From positions 1 through 5,988 of the forward strand of contig JBNGDW010000085.1 in the NCBI GenBank assembly GCA_049975325.1: a stretch of DNA of 5,988 nt, read 5' to 3'. The position numbers and the translations under genes were made by a program. Source of the stretch: JBNGDW01 sp049975325. Lineage in GTDB: Bacteria > Cloacimonadota > Cloacimonadia > JGIOTU-2 > JBNGDW01. The notes under the pieces are model-generated. The model made no database searches, was not told the DNA's origin, and was given only the letters and a program-made list of their open reading frames with translations. Each line of letters begins with the position of its first letter. Position 1 is the stretch's first letter. Shown in pieces: positions 1-5,856 of this stretch.

Positions 1-104
1 AAAATGATATTGATTAGATAAAGCTGTTTTCTCCTTGGTGAGTCAAGAGGGAGAGAAGCAGTCTTCTCCTTCTTTTTCTTTCTCGTGAAGAAGCTACCTG
101 AAAG

Positions 105-173
105 CAATGAGCAATGAATTCTGATCTTTATTTTTATTCTTATTTTTTCGATGAAAAACAATGAGCAATGAAT
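105..173. repeat. 15-bp direct repeat pair, CAATGAGCAATGAAT
   Basis: The identical 15-mer CAATGAGCAATGAAT occurs at 105-119 and 159-173, 54 bases apart start to start. Each copy itself contains two CAATGA units, so the element has an internal 7-base periodicity. The DNA between the copies is very AT-rich. No open frame or conserved RNA fold was recognised around it. It most resembles a dispersed intergenic repeat, and no function is claimed. Confidence 0.6.
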
Positions 174-184
174 AATGAAAAATT

Positions 185-238
185 AAAAGGAAAAACCCAA
201 TGAAATATCCATCCGCTAACTGGCGGAATTTCATGGGT
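185..238 (-). terminator. Probable intrinsic terminator of the nth-side operon end
   Basis: Read on the minus strand, ACCCATGAAAT (238-228) pairs with ATTTCATTGGGT (206-195) with one bulged base. Inside it TCCGC (227-223) pairs with GCGGA (216-212) around a 6-base loop, and five bases (211-207) are unpaired on one side. The stem leads straight into TTTTT (195-191), then CC and TTTT (188-185). A stem followed by a T-tract, about 130 nt after the nth stop and with no intervening gene, fits a rho-independent terminator for this strand. The long AT-rich outer stem and the side bulge are atypical, and the inner palindrome may instead be a dispersed repeat that was recruited. Confidence 0.5.
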
Positions 239-239
239 C

Positions 240-308
240 AAGAGATTGAAAGATTAAAAGATTGAAATGCTAAATTTTTATGACTCTTTACGAATCTTTG
301 AATCTTTA
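240..308. repeat. Inverted clusters of an NAAAGATT octamer
   Basis: From 240 to 263 the plus strand carries three back-to-back octamers of the form NAAAGATT (AAGAGATT with one mismatch, GAAAGATT, AAAAGATT). From 293 to 308 it carries two octamers of the reverse complement (AATCTTTG, AATCTTTA). The arms can pair: 244-255 with 293-304 matches at 11 of 12 positions, leaving a loop of 37 bases. Because this lies between nth and the probable terminator, any transcript from nth would contain the potential hairpin. The role is unknown. Low-complexity slippage would also explain it. Confidence 0.5.
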
Positions 309-324
309 TCCGCCGGTGGGCGGA
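309..324. repeat. 16-nt GC-rich palindrome TCCGCC-GGTG-GGCGGA
   Basis: A perfect 6-bp inverted repeat (309-314 with 319-324) closes a four-base loop and stands out in AT-rich surroundings. A second 16-mer with the same ends, TCCGCTAACTGGCGGA, lies at 212-227. The two agree at 11 of 16 positions, with all differences confined to the middle. No T-tract follows on either strand, so it is unlikely to be a terminator by itself. The pair looks like members of a short dispersed palindrome family. Confidence 0.55.
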
Positions 325-370
325 CAAGATAAATCTTAATAAAAAATTCGAGGAGAGATGCTTAAAAAAG

Positions 371-1030
371 CTACCTATGCTTGGTAACCTTGATTTTAGG
401 ACACCAGTCATCTATCGGGCATTTTGAGCATAAAGGAGAGACAGGTTTACAGATGTTTTGGCCAAATGAAACTAAATAATCATTATAAATTTTCCAATAT
501 TTTTGGGGTAGCTTTTTATAAAGAGCCTGCTCTGTTTCGTCAGGTGTCCTGGTCTGTACGAGTCCCCACCGATTTGATATCCTATGTACATGAGTATCCA
601 CACAAATACCATATTTATTGTAGCCAATGGTAAGCACCAGATTAGCAGTTTTTCTCCCCACTCCAGGCAACGCGAGTAATTCATCCATCTCCTCAGGAAC
701 CTTCCCCCCACATTTTCGCATCAGGATATCAGCGACTTTTTTTATATTTTTTGCTTTTGTATAATAAAACCCTACTGGGAAGATAAGTTCTTCGATTTTT
801 TCCAGCGAAAGGTCTCGTAATTTCCCCGGTGTGTCGGCTACAGAGAACAGCCGTTCTGTGGCCTTCTTTGTTACCTCATCTTTTGTGCGAAGGCTCAGCA
901 TTGTTCCAATCAGTATCCTGAACGGGTCCCTTTTGGCGTTTGCGATTTGCGTGACAATGGGTTTCTCATTTGCATAATAGTTATCTTTTAGGATTTCCAG
1001 GATCCCCCCTACATTTTTCGAAGTTATCAC
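371..1030 (-). CDS. nth: Endonuclease III, DNA glycosylase/AP lyase
   Basis: Base-excision repair enzyme that removes oxidised pyrimidines and cleaves the abasic site by beta-elimination. The 219 residues match the family's usual length. The helix-hairpin-helix LPGVGRKTA (121-129) holds the catalytic lysine K127, and VDTHVHR supplies the catalytic aspartate D145. The C-terminus has the 4Fe-4S loop C194-X6-C201-X2-C204-X5-C210, complete and correctly spaced. The loop written LSAQATD in E. coli is LSLRTKD here (45-51). The start is GTG: GAGGAA (1040-1045) lies 9 nt upstream, no ATG is available before residue 44, and the in-frame codons upstream run back to the dnaX stop. The gene follows dnaX by 36 nt in the same frame and is probably co-transcribed with it. 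Family assignment is firm. The exact lesion range cannot be read from the sequence. Confidence 0.96.
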   Translation of the reverse strand: MITSKNVGGILEILKDNYYANEKPIVTQIANAKRDPFRILIGTMLSLRTKDEVTKKATERLFSVADTPGKLRDLSLEKIEELIFPVGFYYTKAKNIKKVADILMRKCGGKVPEEMDELLALPGVGRKTANLVLTIGYNKYGICVDTHVHRISNRWGLVQTRTPDETEQALYKKLPQKYWKIYNDYLVSFGQNICKPVSPLCSKCPIDDWCPKIKVTKHR

Positions 1031-1039
1031 AGGTTTTGG

Positions 1040-1045
1040 TTCCTC
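1040..1045 (-). promoter_or_regulatory. Ribosome binding site of nth (supports GTG start)
   Basis: GAGGAA on the minus strand lies 9 nt before the GTG at 1030-1028. It is the only purine-rich Shine-Dalgarno-like element in the dnaX-nth gap and supports the GTG start. An ATG overlapping this element opens only six codons, in another frame, before stopping across the GTG. Confidence 0.5.
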
Positions 1046-1066
1046 ATTCCAGATTGAGAGCTGTAT

Positions 1067-2716
1067 TTATTCAGGCTTTTGTTGCCCAATGATAAATCCA
1101 TCAATAGCCTCAATAAATTCAGCTAATATGGGTGATTGCTTCTTTATATCATTGATGGTGGGGTTGTTAATATATATCTCTTTTGATGGCGGATTGTATT
1201 TAAAATCTATTTTAATAGGTGTGTCAAAGTATTCAGTCAAGAGCTGGGCAAGGTCTTGGGATACCCCGGAAAGACTTTTATGGGCAACCTTCGAATTTGT
1301 TATATAGTGCAGAAAATTATTTTTGATCGATTCTAATTTTGCTTTAGAAAGGTGGACAGCGCATACTGGCATATTTTCTCTTACTTTTTTCATAATTTCA
1401 GGCCATTCTTGTCCCAATATTTCTTCGGTGATTTGAATTTCCTTTTTGGATGCAGATGTGTCTTTCGGTTTATCCTTTGCTTTTTCCCTTTTTCCTTCTT
1501 GTACGGATTGCGAGATAGATTCGCTGGACGGAGCTGTCTTCTTATTTTGTGTGTTATAGCCTGGTTGTAAAGAAGTGTCTGGTGAAGTTTTCGGGGTGGG
1601 GACGACCTTTTTCTCAAGTGTCTCTATAGGGATCAACTGATCCAGATGGGCGAGTTTTAGAAGGGTTGTCTCCAAAAGTAATTCAGGTTGAGATGCTGTT
1701 TTGATCTTTTCTCTTGTGTCAATAAGCATAGAGATTGCGTAAAGTAGACTTTCATCGGAGAAGTTTTTGCCAAATTCTTTGAATGCAGGTATATCGTCAG
1801 GATAAACTTCTTCTGGCTGAATTCCAAGTCTAAGCAGTAATATATTTCGGAAATTTTCTATAAACCCATCGGTGAGCTCTCTAATATCATTGCCTTCATA
1901 AACAATCGCATGGAACGCCTCAATTATATCTTTTGTGGATTGCTTGATTATATTTCGCACAAGATCCTTATAAAAATCGATGTCCACGATACCAAAGATT
2001 TTTTCCACATTTTCTTTAGTTATAGTTTGTGACTCAAATGAAAGGAGTTGATCCACGATACTCAAGGCATCTCGCATGCTTCCTTCGGCCTTTTTTGCAA
2101 TAAGAAAAGCTGCCTGGTCTTCAATGGAAAAATCTTCAAGTTTTGCAATGTTGGTAATTCCTTCTATAATGGAATGTATTGGCAGGCGATGAAAATCATA
2201 CCGCTGGCAGCGTGAAATTATTGTTGGTAGAACCTTATGCGGCTCAGTTGTTGCAAAAATAAATTTTATATTTGCGGGGGGCTCTTCAAGTGTTTTTAAC
2301 AGGGCGTTGAAGGCATTTTTGGAGAGCATATGCACTTCATCGATTATATAGATTTTGTAGGGGGAATATTGAGGCGGGTAGAGGAGTTCATTTTGCAGCT
2401 CTCGAACATCTTCCACCCCGGTATGAGAGGCGCCGTCAATTTCTATTACATCTGGAGAGATTGAATTAGTAATTTCCCGGCAATTTTTGCATTGACTACA
2501 AGGTGTTATCGTTGGCGCATTTTTGCAGTTGAGGGACTTTGCAAGTATACGCGCCATAGATGTTTTGCCTACCCCGCGGGGTCCGGTAAAGAGAAAGGCT
2601 TGTGCCAAATGGCCTGTTTTGATAGCATTCTTAAGAGTTTCTGTGATATGCTCTTGGGCTATCACTTCATCAAATGTTTGTGGTCTATATTTTCGAGCCA
2701 GAACTTTATATGCCAT
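1067..2716 (-). CDS. dnaX: DNA polymerase III gamma/tau subunit (clamp loader)
   Basis: AAA+ ATPase of the clamp-loader complex, which loads the beta sliding clamp at the replication fork. It is 549 residues long. The N-terminus MAYKVLARKYRPQTFDEV is typical. Next come Walker A GPRGVGKT (45-52), the zinc module C64-X8-C73-X2-C76-X2-C79, Walker B with D126-E127, the sensor 1 segment ATTEP (155-159), the SRC motif with arginine-finger R169 (168-170), and sensor 2 GSMRDALS (212-219). The clamp-loader oligomerisation region follows to about 360. A Lys/Ser/Pro-rich linker spans about 366-425, and a tau-like C-terminal domain about 426-549 that is much less conserved. The start is fixed by AAGGAG just upstream. 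No clear slippery site lies in the linker where E. coli makes the short gamma form. One A AAA AAG heptamer lies earlier, at codons 207-209. Confidence 0.97.
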   Translation of the reverse strand: MAYKVLARKYRPQTFDEVIAQEHITETLKNAIKTGHLAQAFLFTGPRGVGKTSMARILAKSLNCKNAPTITPCSQCKNCREITNSISPDVIEIDGASHTGVEDVRELQNELLYPPQYSPYKIYIIDEVHMLSKNAFNALLKTLEEPPANIKFIFATTEPHKVLPTIISRCQRYDFHRLPIHSIIEGITNIAKLEDFSIEDQAAFLIAKKAEGSMRDALSIVDQLLSFESQTITKENVEKIFGIVDIDFYKDLVRNIIKQSTKDIIEAFHAIVYEGNDIRELTDGFIENFRNILLLRLGIQPEEVYPDDIPAFKEFGKNFSDESLLYAISMLIDTREKIKTASQPELLLETTLLKLAHLDQLIPIETLEKKVVPTPKTSPDTSLQPGYNTQNKKTAPSSESISQSVQEGKREKAKDKPKDTSASKKEIQITEEILGQEWPEIMKKVRENMPVCAVHLSKAKLESIKNNFLHYITNSKVAHKSLSGVSQDLAQLLTEYFDTPIKIDFKYNPPSKEIYINNPTINDIKKQSPILAEFIEAIDGFIIGQQKPE

Positions 2717-2720
2717 TCAT

Positions 2721-2727
2721 TCTCCTT
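2721..2727 (-). promoter_or_regulatory. Strong ribosome binding site of dnaX
   Basis: AAGGAGA on the minus strand ends 4 nt before the dnaX ATG at 2716-2714. Another ATG (2720-2718) touches the element directly, but it opens only MNGI before a stop that lies inside dnaX. It has no spacer, so the downstream ATG, which gives the conserved MAYKVLARKYRP N-terminus, is the true start. Confidence 0.75.
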
Positions 2728-2741
2728 GGATATTTGTTCCA

Positions 2742-2770
2742 AAAATGCAAGATTTATTCTTGTTTGTCAA
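2742..2770 (-). promoter_or_regulatory. Possible sigma-70-type promoter for dnaX-nth
   Basis: A perfect TTGACA (minus strand, 2770-2765) is followed after exactly 17 nt by CATTTT (2747-2742), which matches only three of six positions of TATAAT. It lies about 26 nt before the dnaX start in the largest gap of the gene cluster, where a separate promoter would make sense. The weak -10 keeps this tentative. Confidence 0.3.
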
Positions 2771-2787
2771 TGAAAAAGGGAATGTGG

Positions 2788-2844
2788 AAAAGTAAAGGGC
2801 TCAACCTGCTTTCTTACCTCTCTTCCTTTTGGCTCTTTACTTTT
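2788..2844. repeat. Inverted repeat across the M16 gene stop, long loop
   Basis: AAAAGTAAAGGGC (2788-2800) and GCTCTTTACTTTT (2832-2844) are inverted copies that pair at 12 of 13 positions around a 31-base loop. The M16 stop codon lies within one arm. A 10-bp direct repeat, ACCTGCTTTC, also occurs at 2804-2813 and 2846-2855. The hairpin could slow or end transcription between the M16 gene and dnaX, but the loop is long and no separate T-tract follows. It could equally be a remnant of an intergenic repeat. Confidence 0.45.
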
Positions 2845-4098
2845 TACCTGCTTTCAGAATAGTTGTAGTAAATTGGTTAGAAGAGAAGAGTTTTTGCGCA
2901 AGCCTTTGTATATCTTCCGGTACGACTTTATCTATTTTTTCTATGACTTTATCAATCTGGTCGATATCATTTAGGTAAGTATACTGTGTAGCAAGACGGT
3001 TCATGCGGGCAGAGGTACTTTCCAGTCCCATCACAAGGCTTGATTTGAATTGCGCCTTTGTAATAGCCAGTTCGGAGCTGGGGACGGGATTTTCAATCAG
3101 GTCTTTAAGTTCTTGTTGTATCAGCTCAAAACATCTTGCATGGTTTTCTGGAGTGGTTGCCGCATAAATCCCCAAACAACCGGTGTCATAGAAAAAATCT
3201 GTGAACGAATGTATATCGTATGCTATCCCGTGTTTTTCCCGAATATTTTGAAAAAACCTTGAACTCATGCCACCAGAAAGGATGGCATTTAGCATAAGGA
3301 GTGTTAATCTTCTCTCATCATTAAATGGGAAGGTCCGAATACCTGTACAAAGATGCGTTTGGTGATTAATTGGCAGCGTGTATTCCTTCCTCTTTGGTGT
3401 GATATCAGAAAGGGGAACAAATATTCGAGGATGCGGTTCATCTTTTTCCAGCTTGAAGTACTGCTGCACATATTTAACTAACTCTTCATGCTCAAGATAC
3501 CCAGAGGCAGTAATTATAGTTCTTGGCGCAGTATAATTTTTTGCTATAAAGCCTTCACAAGCCTGCTTTGTAAAATTTTCCACATATTCTTTATATCCAA
3601 GAATTGAATATCCAAGGGGGTGGTTGGGAAAGAGATTTTCATAGAATTTTTCAAAGATTAGTTCCCCGGGTGTCTCTCGCACTTCATTTATTTCATCAAT
3701 AACAACCTGTTTTTCCTTTTCTATTTCTTCTTGTGGAAATGTAGAATTCTGGATAATATCGGCAAGAATATCTATGGACTGAGGAAGATTTTCACAAAGT
3801 GCCCTTGCATAAAGGCAGGTATAATCTTTGCTGGTAAAAGCATTGAGGCTTCCACCCAGAGATTCTAGGAAATAGGCTATTTCAGACTTATCTCGTGTTT
3901 TTGTGCCCTTAAATAGCATATNNNNNNNNNNATATGTTCAAGAAAGTGAGCAATCCCGCGGTTAGACTCATCTTCATCGCGTGAGCCAGCCTGTATCCAT
4001 ACGCCAATGGAGATTGAACGGACATAATTTATATGTTCCGAGAGAACAGTAATGCCATTATCCAGAATGGTTTTTTGATACCTATGATTTTTTTGCAT
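2837..4098 (-). CDS. M16 family zinc peptidase (processing-peptidase-like), split by an assembly gap
   Basis: Zinc metallopeptidase of the M16B type, which degrades or processes peptides. The N-terminal part (4098 to 3934) gives 55 residues ending in HFLEH, the inverted zinc motif HxxEH. The C-terminal part (3919 to 2837) gives 360 residues beginning MLFKGTKTR. Joined without the gap they make 415 residues, the usual size. H51, E54 and H55 then precede E131 in VVIDEI at the expected distance, and the C-terminal domain has the R282/Y289 pair in NIREKHGIAY. No signal peptide is visible, so a cytoplasmic site is likely. The start ATG directly follows the coaD TAA with no gap, which suggests translational coupling, and the ribosome site before it is weak. 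The ten Ns put the two halves out of frame as deposited. That is judged an assembly artefact rather than a pseudogene. Confidence 0.93.
3922..3931. other. Assembly gap of ten Ns inside the M16 gene
   Basis: Ten Ns separate two contig ends. On the minus strand the sequence reads GAACATAT before the gap and ATATGCTATTT after it. Overlapping the shared ATAT gives GAA CAT ATG CTA TTT (E-H-M-L-F), which is the sequence expected after HFLEH in this family. The Ns plus the four duplicated bases total 14, exactly the excess needed to restore the frame. Confidence 0.95.
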
Positions 4099-4581
4099 TT
4101 AGATTCCCATCTTCTTTCTTATTGCTTCATATACGATCTCTGGGACATATTCTTTGCCATTACCGCCCAAATTGATTATTTGCTTTATCAGACTTGAACT
4201 CAGATAAAGATATTCGATATTGGGTATGAGAAAAATAGTTTTCACCTCATTTGCTAATTTTCTGTTTGCAAGTGAGAGCTGGAGTTCGTACTCAAAGTCT
4301 GATACAGCGTGCAATCCACGGATCATTACATTTGATCCCTTTTTTCGGGCAAAATCCACTGCCAGGCCTTCAAAAGGTTCTATTTCTACATTACCTAAAT
4401 CCTTTGTAACTTCTTTTGCAAGCTGCACCCTTTCTTCCAGGGTGAAAAGGCATTCTTTATTTGTTTCTTTTGCAATAGCAACGACCACTCTTCCAAATAT
4501 TTTTACAGCCTGCTTTATGATATCTATATGTCCATTTGTGATGGGATCAAATGTACCCGGATATATTGCTAATTGTTGCAT
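4099..4581 (-). CDS. coaD: Phosphopantetheine adenylyltransferase
   Basis: Transfers AMP from ATP to 4'-phosphopantetheine to give dephospho-CoA, the penultimate step of coenzyme A synthesis, in the cytoplasm. The 160 residues match the bacterial family length. The nucleotidyltransferase signature YPGTFDPITNGH (7-18) contains T10 and the catalytic TNGH with H18. K42, R88 in RGLHAVSDFEYE, and SSS (128-130) correspond to substrate-binding positions of the E. coli enzyme. Position 91 is histidine where E. coli has arginine. AAAGGGG (4586-4592) lies 4 nt before the ATG, a good ribosome site. The gene starts 11 nt after pepP, and its stop abuts the M16 start. Identification is secure. Confidence 0.97.
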   Translation of the reverse strand: MQQLAIYPGTFDPITNGHIDIIKQAVKIFGRVVVAIAKETNKECLFTLEERVQLAKEVTKDLGNVEIEPFEGLAVDFARKKGSNVMIRGLHAVSDFEYELQLSLANRKLANEVKTIFLIPNIEYLYLSSSLIKQIINLGGNGKEYVPEIVYEAIRKKMGI

Positions 4582-4585
4582 TTTT

Positions 4586-4592
4586 CCCCTTT
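4586..4592 (-). promoter_or_regulatory. Ribosome binding site of coaD
   Basis: AAAGGGG on the minus strand fills most of the 11-nt gap between the pepP stop (TAG) and coaD, with an AAAA spacer before the ATG. It supports the chosen start and independent initiation of coaD within the operon. Confidence 0.6.
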
Positions 4593-5831
4593 CTATTTCC
4601 TGGAGTCTGCCATTATTTTTTCTATCTCGTCAACTTTTTTGGGGATCATCGCAGAGAGGTCCTCACATCCATTTTCTGTAATGATGACATCATCTTCTAT
4701 GCGTATTCCAATGTTTTCTTCTTTGATGTAAATTCCTGGCTCTACTGTGATGATGCTATTAGGTTTTAGTGGATCATTTATATTGCTGAGATCATGAGCC
4801 GCCAGACCCAGATGGTGGCTGACTCCATGCATGTAATATTTTGTATATTCTTCCTTTTGGTTAATGAGCCTTAGTCTTAAAAGAGCCTCGGTAATTAACT
4901 CTACTGCTTTTTGCTGTAACTGTCTTAATGTGTAGCCAGGTATAATATACTCAATCATTTCCTGCTGCACCCCGAGCACCTCATTATAAATCTCCTTCTG
5001 GCGTTCGGTGAATTTTCCGGATATGGGGAATGTGCGGGAGATATCAGCGCAATATTCATTATATTTTGCACCCAGATCAAGAAGCACCAGATCGCTCTCC
5101 CCTATTCTGGCAATGTTCTTCTCATAATGCAAGATGGTAGCATTTATACCGCTTGCGATAATTGGTGGGAATGCCAACTGGCGTTCTCCTCTTCGGATAC
5201 ATTCAAAGGAAAAATACGCCTCCAATTCATATTCCATCATTCCTGGCCGCGCATTTTTCCAGATACTTTGTATTCCTGCATGCGTTATCTCAATAGCCTT
5301 TTTAATATTTGCCACCTCTTCCGGGGTTTTTTGTGTGCATAAGCTAGCAATCAAGGGTTGAATTTTCTTTATCTTTATTGTGGGATAATGCGATTGAATT
5401 TTACTCAAAACTGAAAGTTCTTCGTTGACCACTCTATCTATTGGATAATAAGGAAAGTCAAAATAGCCTTTTTCTACAGCAGTTGCGTATCTATGTAGCA
5501 CTCTTGGAAAGGCATCCAGAGAAAGCACATTATCAATCCCTGAAATTTGTTTTACCTCATTCTGAGAGGTCTGTTTGCCAAGCCATACCTCCAGGGCAGG
5601 GTCGTTTTGCTCTATAAAGATAAATATATCTCTCCTCTCCTTTTTTTTACACATCAGCAGAATAGCGTTAGGGATTTTTAAGCCTGTCAAATAATAAAAT
5701 TCCCCTTTCTGGGTGAATACAGCAGGCATTTTCCCTGTACGAGATTGTTGTGCAAAGATGATGGCAATAGCGTCCTCTTCCATAAGATTAAAGAGGCTTT
5801 CTCGGTTTTTTTCAAAGAATTTACTATCCAT
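4593..5831 (-). CDS. pepP: Xaa-Pro aminopeptidase (aminopeptidase P, M24B)
   Basis: Removes the N-terminal residue from peptides whose second residue is proline, using a two-metal site. It is 412 residues long. An aminopeptidase-P N-terminal domain occupies about 1-150, including FYYLTGLKIPNAILL. The pita-bread catalytic domain spans about 170-400. By alignment with E. coli PepP the metal ligands are D252 (LLDLGAKY), D263 (CADISRTFP), H339 (HGVSHHLG), E364 (TVEPGIY) and E379 (IRIEDDV). H235 (ILHYEKN), H346 and R377 match the other active-site positions. The motif HGVSHHLGLAAHD favours aminopeptidase P over the dipeptidase PepQ. There is no signal peptide, so it acts in the cytoplasm. AGAAAGG (5840-5846) lies 8 nt before the ATG. 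The upstream gene ends only 25 nt away, so the two are probably in one operon. Confidence 0.95.
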   Translation of the reverse strand: MDSKFFEKNRESLFNLMEEDAIAIIFAQQSRTGKMPAVFTQKGEFYYLTGLKIPNAILLMCKKKERRDIFIFIEQNDPALEVWLGKQTSQNEVKQISGIDNVLSLDAFPRVLHRYATAVEKGYFDFPYYPIDRVVNEELSVLSKIQSHYPTIKIKKIQPLIASLCTQKTPEEVANIKKAIEITHAGIQSIWKNARPGMMEYELEAYFSFECIRRGERQLAFPPIIASGINATILHYEKNIARIGESDLVLLDLGAKYNEYCADISRTFPISGKFTERQKEIYNEVLGVQQEMIEYIIPGYTLRQLQQKAVELITEALLRLRLINQKEEYTKYYMHGVSHHLGLAAHDLSNINDPLKPNSIITVEPGIYIKEENIGIRIEDDVIITENGCEDLSAMIPKKVDEIEKIMADSRK

Positions 5832-5856
5832 TTTCTATGCCTTTCTAAATTTATAT

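Larger units (their letters stand above)
1..370. other. Non-coding, repeat-rich spacer downstream of nth
   Basis: No gene is supported here. On the plus strand all three frames hit a stop within the first 21 bases, and on the minus strand no start codon near the edge opens a usable frame. The stretch is AT-rich. It holds a 15-bp direct repeat (105-119, 159-173), a nested hairpin (195-238), three-plus-two copies of an octamer in opposite orientation (240-308), and a second short GC-rich palindrome (309-324). A perfect 6-bp stem, GAGAAG/CTTCTC with a 4-base loop (53-68), is followed on the plus strand by a pyrimidine-rich tract. It could end a plus-strand transcript entering from the left, but no gene is visible to support that. 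The 9-mer AAGCTACCT occurs at 91-99 and again at 368-376 across the nth stop codon, which may be chance. Confidence 0.8.

Noticed and set aside
18..47. Possible minus-strand promoter (TTGACT) and AAGGAG near the left edge
   Set aside because: No start codon follows at a suitable distance, the -10 match is poor, and the frame after the purine-rich element soon meets a stop.
240..308. Tandem octamers considered as a CRISPR array
   Set aside because: Units are 8 bases with no unique spacers between them, and no cas gene is present.
1028..1048. Six-codon ATG frame (MRNQNL) overlapping the nth GTG, as a possible coupling leader
   Set aside because: It has no ribosome site of its own, and its ATG overlaps the purine-rich element serving nth. 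A chance origin is the simpler explanation.
1390..1617. A 75-codon minus-strand frame (+1 relative to dnaX) across the dnaX linker
   Set aside because: It falls in the Lys-rich low-complexity linker, where alternative frames stay open by chance. The peptide is basic and has no domain.
2572..2581. Perfect palindrome CCCCGCGGGG
   Set aside because: It is the coding sequence for Pro-Arg-Gly of the DnaX Walker A motif. The symmetry is a by-product of codon choice.
3877..3921. Continuation of the M16 N-terminal frame past the Ns (residues ICYLRAQKHEISLK)
   Set aside because: It is out of frame with the conserved C-terminal part and arises only because ten Ns plus four duplicated bases shift the frame.
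4220..4681. A 153-codon open frame on the plus strand opposite coaD and the end of pepP
   Set aside because: It lies antisense to a clearly conserved coaD, has no recognisable motif, and its composition (many Ser/Phe residues) is what the complement of such a gene gives.
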